DNA of 64,000 nucleotides from Prorocentrum cordatum (GCA_963575745.1 CAUYUJ010015714.1:200001-264000), one strand, 5' to 3'. Numbered from the stretch's first letter, positions 10,768-21,417 are shown. Numbers and translations are program-made. The notes: generated by a model not told the origin, from the letters alone.

Positions 10768-11440
10768 GGGACACTCCGTTCTCACCAGTGCCAGGGTTTT
10801 CATAGGAGGCGGGCAATACCCCCACCCCAGCTCTACCAAGTTTCCAAACGACTCTTCGCCACCACCCACACCCAGCTTCCCGCCCTATGACGTTCGGACA
10901 CTTCACTTCGTGGCCTGCGGACGACCTTGGCTACTACACTGACGCATGGGTACAATGACTTGTTGTGGTAACATTTTGTGGAAGCAAGCTTAGTATACGA
11001 CTTATCCCCCTGTTCCAACACTGGACACCTGTACCGTTTTCCGACGTTTTTTAGTTGACCACACAAGCAAAAATTAGTTTGAGTGGTACCACGTGCGTGG
11101 CGCCAGCATACCACAGGACTTGACCATACCACGGAGTGTCCCCACGTATTTTTCGAGGACCTACGGTGCGATTCGTGCGATTTTATGATACGCGGTGCTG
11201 AATTTCTTAAGAAACCCAAAATGGTATTGGAAGATTTCGGCGTGCGCGCGCGAAGCAGAATGTGTCCCATATGGTATTATTTGACAGGGATGATGGCCCT
11301 GCCATGCGCGCAACCGTTGTTGCAGAAGTTCGAACCACGTGAAAAAGTTGCTCGCAAGAGCCCGTTTGACAGAAATGTTGAAAAAGTATTGGGTTTCTCA
11401 AGAAATCCGCAAGAGCGCGCGGGGTGAATTTTTGAAACCC

Positions 11441-11486
<46 letters not shown>

Positions 11487-11845
11487 ATAGGGTTTTTCAT
11501 GCTTTTATGTGAAAATCGCTGCAAAGACTAAGGTTTTGGAAGGATTTCGTCTTGCGCGCGCGAATGTGCACTTCGTGTCATTTTTTGCAAGGGATTCTTG
11601 AAGTTTGGTCATGTTAGAACAAGAAATGTCCACTTTGCCTTATTTTTTGCAAGGGAAAACCGATCGTAACAACACAACCGGATCTGGACCAACCCGTTTT
11701 GCCTGAGACTTCCTCGCGAAAATGATGAAAATGTGGCTGCGGCCTAGGCGCGGCGGGGGGGGCGTGCACCAGGGGTCCCAACAATAATTATTCTTTAGAA
11801 GTAATAATGTTCAACAACAACAACAACAACAATTACTAGCACGTG
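10768..11845 (-). repeat. Inverted composite unit, copy 1 (1.08 kb)
   Basis: Starts GGGGACACTCCGTTCTCACC and ends in AATAATTATTCTTTAGAAGT plus (CAA)n, the reverse complement of a family head. It is repeated at 11846-12640. A block of about 256 bp (roughly 10940-11196) is absent from copy 2. A T13/A32 homopolymer palindrome lies at 11441-11485. Confidence 0.8.
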
Positions 11846-12702
11846 GGGACACTCCGTTCTCACCAGTGCCAGGGTTTTCATAGGAGGCGGGCAATACCCC
11901 CACTTTGTGGGGGGGCCGGTTCAAGCTCTACCACATTTCCAAACGACTCTTCGCCACCACCCACACCCAGCTTCCCGCCCTATGACGTTCGGACACTTCA
12001 CTTCGTGGCCTGCGGACGACCGTGGCTACTACACTGGCGCGGTGCTAAAATCCCTAAGAAACCCAATGGTTTTTGAAGATTTCGGCGTGCGCGCGCGAAG
12101 AAAAAACGAATGTGTCCCGCATGGTATTATTTGACAGGGATGATGGCCCTGGCAGGTGCGCAACCGTTGTTGGAGAAGTTCGAAGCACGTGAAAAAGTTG
12201 CTCGCAAAAGCCCGTTTGACAGAAATGTTTAAAAAGCGTTGGGTTTCCTACGAATCCGCAAGAGCGCGCGGGATGAAATGTTGACACTTTTTTTTGTTTG
12301 AAAAAAAACCCTTGGTTTTTGATGTTTTTATGTTAAAATCGCTACGAACACTAAGGTTTTGGAAGGATTTCGTCTTGCGCGCGCGAATGTCCACTTTACA
12401 TTATTTTTTGCAAGGGATTCTTGAAGTTTGGTTATGTTAGAACAAGAAATGTCAACTTTGCCTTATCTTTTGCAAGGGAAAACCGCCCGTAACAAAACAA
12501 CCGGATCCGGACCAACCCGTTTTGCCCGAGACTTCCTCACGAAAGTGATGAAAACATGGCTGCGGCCTAGGCGCGGCGAGGGGGCCGTGCACCAGGGGCC
12601 CCAACAATAATTATTTTTTAGAAGTAATAATGTTCAACAACAACAACAACAAGAACAATAACAAGGACAATAACAACAACAGCAACAACAACAACAACAA
12701 CG
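11846..12702 (-). repeat. Inverted composite unit, copy 2 (0.8 kb)
   Basis: Begins with the same GGGGACACTCCGTTCTCACC and shares the following sequence with copy 1, including TTTCGGCGTGCGCGCGCGAAG and ATTCTTGAAGTTTGG, but lacks the 256-bp block. It ends in the same head remnant plus (CAA)n at 12638-12702. Confidence 0.8.
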
Positions 12703-13480
12703 TTCCCGCTCGAGACTTCCTCCTTTTCTTTTAATTTTGAAAACTTAGGTCAATTCTCTTGCTCGCCGCCACAAGCCGCCGTCCCAACAAAACCAACGCT
12801 ACCGTTAGAGACTTCCTCCTTTTTTTGACGCTGGACTGGCGCGTTGCTGTTTCTCTCATCGGCGCCGCCCCCAGCAACAACAGCGCTCCCGATCGAGACT
12901 TCCTCCCTTTTTATTGAAAGGCGGTGTTCATCCTCGCCGCCGAAAACCGCCGTCCCAACAAAACCAGCGTTCCCGCCCGAGACTTCCACCCGTTTTACGC
13001 TGGGCTGGCGCCCTACTCAATTTTGTATCGGTGCCGCTCCCAGCAAGAAAACTCCCGCTCGAGGCTTCCTTGTTTTTCCTCTGTACGGTGCTGTTCCTCG
13101 CCGCGGACAGCCCCCGTCCAGACAAAATCACGGTTCCCGCTCGAAACATCGCCCCTTCTTATTCTTGGCAGTGCTCCTCCCCGCCGCCGACAACTGCCGT
13201 CCCAACAAAACCAGCGCTCCCGCTCGAGACTTCGTTTCGTTTTACGTTGGACTAGCGCCCTACTCTCTTTAGCATTGGCCCTTCTCCCAGCAACAACAGC
13301 GGCCCTTCTCGAGACTTCCTCCTTTAGTATTCAGGGCCAGGTCCTCGCCTCGCCGCCGACAGCCTCCATCCCCATCAAGGGAATCCTGTCGCTCGATACT
13401 TCCTTGTGTTTTACCCTTGGGTGGGGCTCCAATGGCGGTCTCGCATCGGCGCAGCAAGGCGCGGGCATGCGATTTCGAGG
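12703..13480. repeat. Array of ~83-bp units CCCGCTCGAGACTTCCTCC
   Basis: Nine or so units with CGAGACTTCC-type cores near 12711, 12811, 12893, 12981, 13061, 13143, 13222, 13310 and 13393. The spacers alternate between a GCTGGACTGGCGC-type and a CGCCGCCGACAGCC-type, hinting at a two-unit higher-order period. The core resembles the body motif of the composite units. Confidence 0.8.
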
Positions 13481-13589
13481 CGGGATATGTTGAAATTCCT
13501 CGGAGGAGGTGTTTGCAAGACCTCATTGGCCGGGAGATCTGGGAATGGGAATAATGGACCCCACTATAGAACAATCGCCCCCCATGACG

Positions 13590-14735
13590 GGGATAGTTAT
13601 CATGGAAAGAGCGTGTTTTACCGCTGCTGGCGGAAAACGGGGGGGGGTCACTACCGGTTCGAACCCCTCCCCCCCCCCCCCTCCGGAAAACCGGGGGGGG
13701 TCACTACCTGTTCGAACCCCTCCCCCCCCCCCCCCCAGCTCATCATGAAAAGGGGGGGGGTCACTACCGGTTCGAACCCCCCCCCCCCCTCGAAAACCGA
13801 GTGGGGGTGCGGACAGAGGTGGGGACGGTGTTGGTGGGACAGTGGTGAGGGGACAGCGGGACAGTGGTGGGGACAGTGGGACAGTGGGACAGTAGAGGGC
13901 CGGTAGTGGTGGGGACAGTGGTGGGGACAATGGTGGGAACAGGGGGGACAGTGGACAGTGGTGGGGACGGTGGTGGTGGGGACAGCGGTGTGGGCACAGT
14001 GGGAATGAGGTGGAAACAGTGGGACAGTGGAGGGTACAATGGTGGTGGGGACAGTGGTGAAGGCGGTGGCGAGGACGGCGGTGGGACAATGGGACAGAGG
14101 TACAGTGGGGACAGTGGTGGGGACAGTGGGGACAGTGGTGGGAACAGTGGGACAGCTCAGTGGGACAGCGGCGGAGTCAGTGGGACAGTGGGGACAGTGG
14201 GGATAGTCGGGCAGTGGTTGGGGCCGTGGAGACAGTGGGGAGAGTGGAACCGTGGTGGGAACAGTGGTGGGGACAGTGGGGACAGTGCGACAGTGGTGGG
14301 GGCACTGGTGGGGACAGGGACACAGTGGGGACAGTGGTGGTGAGGACAGTGGTGCTGGGAACAACAGTGGAGGATGTGATGCGGACGGTGGTAGGGACCG
14401 GGAGTCGTTTGCTGGCGGTGAGTGGGGGGGTGGGGAGGGGTTCGAACCGGTAGTGATCCCCCTCCGGTTTTCGAGGGGAGGGGGGGGTTCGAACCGGTAG
14501 TGACCCCCCCGGTTTTCCGGATCCGGAGGGGGGGGGGGGGTTCGAACCGGTAGTGACCCCCCCCGGTTTTCGAGGGGGGGGGGGGGGAGGGGGGGGGGGG
14601 GTTGCCGGGGGAGGGGGGGGGGGGTCCAGCAGGGGGGGGGGATTTTCGGAGGGGGGGGGGGGGGCGACCCCCGGGTTCCGGAGGAAAAGGTGGGCAATTT
14701 TCCACAGTAAAGCGGCGGTGGATCACGCTCTCTCC
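13590..14735. repeat. 1.1-kb inverted-repeat element around a (GGACAGTGG)n minisatellite
   Basis: Left arm (13590-13800): GAAAGAGCGTG, CCGCTGCTGG, then three copies of GGTCACTACCGGTTCGAACC separated by C runs. Right arm (14430-14735) carries the reverse complement: GGGTTCGAACCGGTAGTGAC three times between G runs, then CGGCGGTGGATCACGCTCTC. The 600-bp centre (13800-14410) is a G/A-rich minisatellite of GGGGACAGTGGTG units. The arms could pair as a long hairpin. No ORF is credible. Confidence 0.8.
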
Positions 14736-14783
14736 AAGATGGTCGCATTCTTCGTGTGGAAACATCGAAAATGAGGGTACAAT

Positions 14784-14880
14784 GATTGATGTTGTTGTTG
14801 CTGTTGTTGTTGATGTTGATGTTGTTGCTGTTGTCGTTGTTGACGTTAGTGCTGTTGTTGTTGGTGTTGTTGTTGTCATT
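14784..14880. repeat. (GTT)n microsatellite
   Basis: Imperfect TTG/TTGATG/CTG triplets between the inverted-repeat element and the retroelement ORF1 remnant. It is introduced by ACAATGATTG as in composite-family tails. Confidence 0.93.
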
Positions 14881-14913
14881 GAACTCTAATTACTGAGTGT
14901 TGGCTCGGGCCAG

Positions 14914-16187
14914 TGATCAGGAAATTGGGTCGCAGGCCTGCCTGCGACCCTCCTGCGCAACCCGCTTGCGCTGAGACCAACGCCCACTTTAACGCCCGCT
15001 GCCGCCGAGGCCGCGTGGCACCACCGGGCGCGTTCGCGCCGCGCGCAGGCCCGGCTCCTGCTGCACGCCTGGCACAAGCTGGTGAGCCCCCGGTTCGCTT
15101 CCCGCCTGGAGCACGCGCGGCTCCTGCTCGACGGGCACCACGGCCCGCGGGCGCCTGCCGTCGAGGGGATGGCGCCATCAGGCGCCGCCAAGAAGCCGCA
15201 TTGGGGGTGCAGCAAGTGCGGTTCCGCGATGAATTGGGCGAACAACCCGAAGTGCCACCAGTGCGGCAACGACGCGCCCTACAAGGTGTTCGGGCGGCGG
15301 GCTGGCGTTTGCGACGGCGACGGCGCCGCTGGCGCCTCAGGGGCGAGACCCAAGCCGAAGGCGAGGGCGAAGGCTGCCGCCGCCGTGGCGAGGCGAAGCT
15401 GCGGCAGCAACTGGACGCCGCCAACCGAAAGCATGCCCAGGACCTCCTGAAGTTCAAAGGTGAGCGGGAACAGCCGCGGAAGGACTGGGCTGCCAGCGAC
15501 CATCGTGCGGAGCCCACACTTGGCGGCATGGGCGTCGACGGCGACAATGAGAAGGGCAAGGCAGCCGCTTTGGCCTGCGGCTTAACAAGGTTCAGAACAT
15601 GTCGCTGGAGCTGCACGACTTGGTCGCTGGGGGTTACGACGCCTGCATCGGGAAGCTCCAGGACGACCCTGCTGTTGCGCAGGCGGTGCGGCGGGCAGCT
15701 GACCCTCTCAGCAAGCAGGTGGACGTGGCGGAGGCCCACAAGACGCGCATGGCCAAGAAGCTTGCCGAAGCCAAGTCGGCTTTGCAAGCCCGAGGCCGAG
15801 CGCGAGGAGTTCGACAAGAAGATCCAGTCGCAGCATGCGGCTGTTGCCGAGGCCGAGGCCGCAGCGGCCAAGGCCACTGCGGAGGTCGCCGCCCTGGCGG
15901 CCCACTACGCCTCGGACCGGGCGCCCGCTGGTGCTGCCGCGCCCGCCCCTGCTGGGCCGGCCGCCGCCCCATTTTGGCACACCCCTCACACGTTTCGTGA
16001 CTCCAGACGGAGCTCCTCCTAGGGTCCCAGCGGCGCAGTTTGCATCGAGTTCTTCCTGGCAGGGCCGCCAGAGGGCTTGCGGAAGCAGCTGGAACAGCTT
16101 GCCACGCGCACGAAGGAACGGTGCAGGAGGGAGGCGGCGGCCCTCGCCAGGGAGCTGAGCTTCACCGAGTTTATCCGCGAGGCTTGA
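14914..16187 (+). pseudogene. Retroelement ORF1-like protein, frameshifted, copy 1
   Basis: Coding sequence is visible but changes frame several times. In order: an Arg/Ala/Leu-rich helical stretch (AWHKLVSPRF) from about 15070; a zinc ribbon W-x-C-x2-C...C-x2-C (GCSKCG...CHQCGN) at 15205-15272, RanBP2-like in spacing; a basic Lys/Arg/Ala region; a coiled coil (KLRQQLDAANRKHAQDL) after a frame change near 15390; another frame at 15599-15790; then an Ala-rich coiled coil (EFDKKIQSQHAAVAEAEA) and, after an in-frame TAG at 16020, a helical C-terminus ending SFTEFIREA and a stop at 16185. Zinc-ribbon and coiled-coil ORF1 proteins occur in LINE-type elements; assignment to ORF1 is inference. The 3' half is duplicated at 18851-19342. 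Confidence 0.6.
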
Positions 16188-16862
16188 CCTGAGGGTCTCT
16201 TGACGGTCTGACTGTTTGGCCTCGCGCCGCGGGCGGCCCGCGCGCGTCGCTTGGACCCTTTCGGGGCGACCAGCGCGCGTCGCGGGAATTCCGCGCTGCG
16301 CCCTGCCCAGAGCCTTGCTCGCCCCCGTCGTCGCTCTGCCCAGCGGCCACAGCCTTGCCCGCTATCAGCCAGCCAGCTAGCTCTCTCTGCTCCGCGCAGC
16401 GGACGACCCGCGCGCGTCGCCGGGACCCCTCCAGGGCGACCAACGCGCGTCACGGGGACTCCGCGCGGCGTCGCGACCGCCGCCTTGGACATGGGCGCGC
16501 GCGGGCAAAGAGGGAGACAAATAATGAGAAGGAAGCAGGCGCGATCCTCGTGAGGAGCGTGCCGACATGGGCGTCGCGGCGTGCGGGCGTTGCTGTCGGG
16601 ATTCCAGGGGAAGTTTCCTGCGGCGGCCACGCTCAGCGTCACGAGTACCCGGGGTCAGGCACACGCGAACCGTTCACCTTCATATATGTATATTCGTATA
16701 TGCACACCAGGCGTGGCCGTGCTCGCACTCATGCAAACATATTCATTCGCACGCAGATTCATTCACGCACTCGCGCTCAGATGCACCCGCGCTCAGTCTC
16801 TCGTAATTCGACCTATCGTCTTCGTTCGTGTTGCGTACCCCGCCACGCAATTCGGCGCACCC
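16188..16862 (+). repeat. 3' flank of ORF1 copy 1 (segment R, right part)
   Basis: Non-coding GC-rich sequence after the ORF1 stop, almost identical to 19343-20040. That copy has about 22 extra bases just after the stop. It contains a TATATGTATATTCGTATATG stretch near 16683-16702 and ends at GGCGCACCCC, the start of the 80-bp satellite monomer. Confidence 0.75.
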
Positions 16863-17080
16863 CGTGCCCGTGTGGGGGGGGCGCGTGGTAGGGCCAGGTG
16901 GCGGGTCAGGGTTGGTTCTGGGCCAGGAATTGTCGGTGCCCTCAGAACAGATAGCCAGATGGTGGGACGCCGAGGCGAGGTCGGGGGACCAGGTCGAGAC
17001 AACGACTCCTGGAACCAGCGGTCGTCGTCGTGGATTTGGACAGTTCCCGCGCTGGAGCTGACAATGCGTCGGGGTCAGCG

Positions 17081-18741
17081 ATGGAAGCGCAGCCCGTCAC
17101 CGACGCTGTTGGCGACGCCGCCCCCGCGCCTGGCGCGGAGTTCAGCGCCCGCGAGCTGCCTGTCGGAGATGCCGAATTTAATCCTGGAGCGCCCCGAGGT
17201 AATGGTGCCACGGAAAGGGGTAGTTATATCCCCGCGGTTGACTTTGGGGTCGTCGACGGGCCGCTCTTGTTCCCGATGGAGACGGAAACGAATTGGGTCT
17301 TCGAGTGAATCAAGAAGTTCCAGAAGACGAAATTCTTCGCAACCGCTGCGAAGCAATTTCGCACGCGCGGTTTTGGCAATTTCGCACGTGCGGTTTTGGA
17401 ACGGGTCAGCATGCACAAGGCAGGTACTTTGCGCAACGCCCGACGTTAATCTGCAGGAGGCGCATCGCTCGGCAAGCACGGAAAATCAACATGAAAGGTT
17501 GGCACCGAGGGCAATCCTCCCAGCATCACCGCTCCCACTGACAGTCACATGGGCGGCGTCACCTTGAATTCTTTGCCGCAAAAGTTGGCCTCTTCCAAAT
17601 TTGCGACCCAGAGAATCAGCGCGCTGGGCACAGGAAGCATCGGCTCCTTACTTGGAGCAGCCCTGCGTCAAGCATGGCGCCCCGTGGAAACACTCGGCGT
17701 CCAACTTTTTCCCCGACCTGGCGGAGGGGGTCCCGTTTAATGTTCCCCTGGGGGGGGGGGGGGTCTGGGGGGCACCCCGGGGGCGCGGCCCCGGCCGCGC
17801 GGCGAACGCTGGCGGAAGCCGGCGGAAGACGGCCCCTCTTCGGCAGACGCACTTCCGCGCGGCACGGGCGGCTCCAAAATGCTCCATAAGATGGCCCACA
17901 AGGGCCGCGAGTCGCCTACTGTTCGGACCAGACCATCCCAGATGGCACCCACACGGCCCAGACAGCCCTGAATAGGCTCCGCGAGGCTTCCCAGAGAGGT
18001 TCCCAGAGGGCTCCGAGAGGCAAAATTTATTGATTTCCAGTGGGGGTTCTGTTTTTTTTTTCGCGCGCGCGCGCCTCGTCGGCTCCTCGACGCTCCAGGG
18101 CGGCCCCAAAGGCCCAACAGATCCCCCCAGGACGACCTCAGAGGCTTTTAAGAGGCCCCCAAGAGAGCGCCCAGACGGTCCAAGACGCCCCCAAGACGGC
18201 CCAAGAGGCCTCCAAGACGGCCCCTCGAAGACTTCAGGAACGCCCAACAAATATGCCCAAGAGGGGGGGGGTAGGCGCGGACACGTTTGGCTCTCCGCCC
18301 CAAAAACCTCCCAAGAGGCCTCCAAGAGGACCCCGGGAAGCCCCTAGAGGCCCCTGCCCCAGAGGGACCCGAGATGGACGGAGACGCCCCAGGGCCCGAA
18401 TACTGCCCATCAGCAGGCCTCCAAGATGGTCGGAGACGCGCCGACAAAGAGGCATAGCATCAAACGGACAGCACGAGGGCCAGCATGACGCGCCTTAAAG
18501 TGGCGCAGCGTCAAACTGACAACGCGGGGATCAGCGCCGCGCGCCCTCTGCCCCGCAAGCCGCGCCCCCGTGCCCTCCAAGGTCGGGGTTCGCGGCAATA
18601 TCAGGTCTGGCGCTGAAGACACTGGCGATCTCTAAGCTCGCGGCATCAGTCGGGGGGGCAGAGGGCGGGGTCGACGCGGATAATACTGTCGCGACTTGCA
18701 AGCGCACCGCCGACCGGTTCCGCAAGGGAAAGGAACGGTGA
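17081..18741 (+). CDS. Predicted three-exon gene in segment S, copy 1; unknown 168-aa product
   Basis: Model by inspection. Exon 1 is 17081-17296 (ATG to ETETNW), followed by a GT donor at 17297. Exon 2 is 17545-17698, after CAG, and contains EFFAAKVGLFQICDPENQ. Exon 3 is 18605-18741, after TATCAG, and ends RFRKGKER then TGA. The phases agree (216, 154 and 137 nt). Without splicing, exon 1 meets a stop at 17306. A 23-bp indel between the two copies falls inside predicted intron 1, where it would be harmless. No known domain is recognised. Against function, copies 1 and 2 differ at about eleven predicted amino acids and only two or three silent sites, so there is no sign of purifying selection. 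It may be a decaying duplicate. Confidence 0.33.
17699..18604 (+). repeat. Intron-borne repeat (GT...TATCAG family), 0.9-kb member
   Basis: Begins GTCCAACTTTTTCCCCGACC and ends GGTCGGGGTT...CAATATCAG before G. The interior is a minisatellite of AAGACGGCCCAAGAGGCCTC-type units, with a GC microsatellite around 18060. The CCCCGACCT start and AGGTCGGGG end form imperfect inverted repeats, the right one 22 bp from the end. The same family forms the first intron of the cyclase (36655-40450) and the partner intron 50351-51234. Confidence 0.7.
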
Positions 18742-18850
18742 GGCGACCCCCTCATGACATGGGCGAGGCGCGCGAAGCCCCATCTCGCGCGCGCCGCGGA
18801 AGGGGGCCCCGTCGATCCAAAGGGGGGGCAGCGCCCGAGGCGGAGTCGCA

Positions 18851-20040
18851 CGTGACCCTCTCAGCAAGCAGGTGGACGCGGCGGAGGCCCGCAAGACGCG
18901 CATGGCCAAGAAGCTTGCTTAAGCCAAGTCGGCCTTGCAAGCCCGGGGGGCCGAGCGCGAGGAGCTCGATGAGAAGATCCAGTCGCAGCATGCGGCCGTT
19001 GCCGAGGCCGAGGCCGCAGCGGCCAAGGCCACTGCGGAGGTCGCCGCCCTGGCGGCCCACTACGCCTCGGAGCGGGCGCCCGCCGGCGCTGCCGCGCCCG
19101 CCCCTGCCGGGCCGGCCGCCGCCCCATTTTGGCGCACCCCTCACGCGCTTCGTGACTCCAGACGGAGCTCCTCCTAGGGTCCCAGCGGCGCAGTTTGCAT
19201 CGAGTTCTTCTTGGCAGGGCCGCCAGAGGGCTTGCGGAAGCAGCTGGGGCAGCCGGCCACGCGCACGAAGCAACGGCGCAGGGGGGGGGCGGCGGCCCTC
19301 GCCAGGGGGCTGAGCTTCACCGAGTTTATCCGCGAGGCTTGACCTGAGGAGCGGCCTGCCCGAGCTTCGCCGTCTCGTGACGGTCTGACTGTTTGGCCTC
19401 GCGCCGCGGGCGGCCCGCGCGCGTCGCTTGGGCCCTTTCGGGGCGACCAGCGCGCGTCGCGGGAATTCCGCGCTGCGCCCTGCCCAGAGCCTTGCTCGCC
19501 CCTGTCGTCGCTCTGCCCAGCGGCCACAGCCTTGCCCGCTATCAGCCAGCCAGCTAGCTCTCTCTGCTCCGCGCAGCGGACGACCCGCGCGCGTCGCCGG
19601 GACCCCTCCAGGGCGACCAACGCGCGTCACGGGGACTCCGCGCGGCGTCGCGACCGCCGCCTTGGACATGGGCGCGCGCGGGCAAAGAGGGAGACAAATA
19701 ATGAGCAGGAAGCAGCCGCGATCCTCGTGAGGAGCGTGCCGACATGGGCGTCGCGGCGTGCGGGCGTTGCTGTCGGGGTTCCAGGGGAAGTTTCCTGCGG
19801 CGGCCACGCTCAGTGTCACGAGTACTCAGGGTCAGGCACACGCGAACTGTTCACATTCATATATGTATATTCGTATATGCACACCAGGCGCGGCCGTGCT
19901 CGCATTCATGCAAACATACTCATTCGCACGCAGATTCATTCACACACTCGCGCTCAGATGCACCCGCGCTCAATCTCTCGTAATTCGACCTATCGTCTTC
20001 GTTCGTGTTGCGTACCCCGCCACGCAATTAGGCGCACCCC
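18851..20040 (+). repeat. Duplicate of segment R, including a truncated ORF1 (copy 2)
   Basis: Joined to segment S at GTGACCCTCTCAGC. It reproduces 15695-16862. Its coding part (18851-19342) keeps the Ala-rich coiled coil (EELDEKIQSQHAAVAEAEA), the in-frame TAG and the SFTEFIREA C-terminus with stop at 19340, but lacks the zinc ribbon, so it is a 5'-truncated pseudogene. The right end runs into an 80-bp satellite monomer at 20030. Confidence 0.8.
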
Positions 20041-20289
20041 TCATACAGTTCGTGGCCCCATAGGGAGCCCCAACGAAAACGATATTCACAACTGCGGTAC
20101 TCACAACCAACTGCATATGGTTGGGTCCTTCGCCCGGCTTTTTGATAAAACGCACAATATTTTCCCCCAGCCATCCTGTGGTGTAGGGTCGTCGTTTTGA
20201 AGAGACAGCGCCCAGCGTCTCACCCGCTCACTCCTCCTTCTCCTCCTCCTCCTCCTCCTCCTCCTGCTCCTCCTCCTCCGGGGGGGTAC
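20041..20289 (+). repeat. Satellite-array tail joined to array head, with (TCC)n
   Basis: A satellite monomer (CTCATACAGTTCGTGGCCCC) runs into ATATTCACAACTGCGGTACT, GCATATGGTTGGGTCCTTCG (the tail also seen at 47200-47260). Then come CATCCTGTGGTGTAGGGTCG, TCGTTTTGAAGAGACAG and a TCC tract at 20220-20280 (the head also seen at 44255-44335). The two array ends therefore abut. Confidence 0.7.
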
Positions 20290-21365
20290 CACGTGCGTCC
20301 GCCACACCCAGTACGGCGTTTCGTGGTCCCATAGGGAACTTCACGTGAGGCCTAAGAGGGGGGGGTACCACATGCGTCCGCCACAGTCAATACGGCGCTT
20401 CGTGGCCCCATGGGGAACTCCACGCAAGGCACCAGAGGGGGGGTACCACATGCGCCCGCCACACCCAATACGGCGCTTCGAGGCCCCAAAGGGAGCCCCA
20501 CGCAAGGCACCAGAGGGGGGGGGTACCACATGCGTCCGCCACACCCAGTACAGCGTTTAGTGGCCCCATGGGGAACTCCACTGAACGCCCCAGTAAGGGG
20601 TGGCCACATGCGTCCGCCACACCCAGTACGGCGCTTCGTGGCCCCATAGGGAGCTCCATGTGAGGCCGGGGGGGGGTACCACATGCGATCGCCATTCCCA
20701 GTATGGCGTTTCGTGGCCCCACGGGGCGCCCCACGTCAGGCACCAGAGGGGGGGGTACCACATGCGTCCGCCACACCCAATACGGCGTTTCGTGGCCCCA
20801 TATGGAACTCCACGTAACGCCCCAGAGGGAGGGTACTACATGCGTGTGCCACACCCACTACGGCGCTTCGTGGCCCCAAAGGGAGCCCCACGCAAGGCAC
20901 CAGGTGGGGGGTACCACATGCGTCCGCCACACCCAATACGGCGCTTCGTGGCCCCGTAGGGAGCTCCACGTGAAGCCCCAGGGAAGGGGTGGGTACCCCA
21001 TGCGTCTGCCATACCCAGTACGGCGCTTCGTGGCCCCATAGGGAGCTCCACGTAAGGCCCCAGGGGGGGGTAATTTCCACATGCGTCCGCCACACCCAGC
21101 AAGGCGCTTCGTTGCCCCATGGGGGGTTCCACGTGAGGTCCCAGGGTGGGTGGGTGCCACAACGCGTCTGGCACACCCAGTACGGTGCTTCGTGGCCCCA
21201 TAGGAAGTTCCACGTAAGGCCCCAGGGGGCGGGTACCACATGCGTGTGCCACACCGAGTACGGCGCTTCGTGACCCCATAGGGAGGCCCATCGAAGGCCC
21301 CAGTAAAGGGTGGCCGCATGCGTCTGCCACACCCAGTACAGCGCATCGTGACTCCATAGGGAGTT
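20290..21365 (+). repeat. ~80-bp satellite array 1 (about 14 units)
   Basis: Units of the form CATGCGTCCGCCACACCCAG, TACGGCGCTTCGTGGCCCCA, TAGGGAGCTCCACG, AAGGCCCCAG plus a G run. Landmark CCACACCC sites recur about every 79 bp. Proteins read as repeated MRPPHPVRRFVAP and are artefacts. It abuts the ORF1 remnant at about 21370. Confidence 0.92.
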
Positions 21366-21417
21366 CCGAGCGGCTCTCGGACGCAGCCCCGGCTGGCTGC
21401 GTTGCCGTCGCGCGCCC

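Larger units (their letters stand above)
16872..18850 (+). repeat. Segmental duplication S, copy 1 (partner 49549-51487)
   Basis: About 1.98 kb nearly identical to 49549-51487. The left edge lies inside one unit of the ~110-bp GGGCCAGG...GACAGATAGCCAGA satellite. The right edge is at GGCGGAGTCGCA, followed here by the second ORF1 copy and at the partner by unrelated GC-rich sequence. This copy has a 23-bp tandem duplication (CAATTTCGCACG block) near 17355-17400. Confidence 0.9.

Noticed and set aside
13640-14560. Repeated GGTTCGAACC resembling a tRNA T-arm or B box
   Set aside because: No D-arm, anticodon arm or acceptor pairing at the right distances. The motif is its own reverse complement and lies between homopolymer runs in an inverted repeat.
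17297-17541. Continuous 82-codon ORF at 17293-17541 as the true exon
   Set aside because: The 23-bp duplication in this copy shifts its frame relative to the partner at 49968, which suggests the stretch is intronic.
20290-21365. A CRISPR-like array, given regular spacing of repeats
   Set aside because: The whole 80-bp unit repeats with no unique spacers, and the context is eukaryotic.
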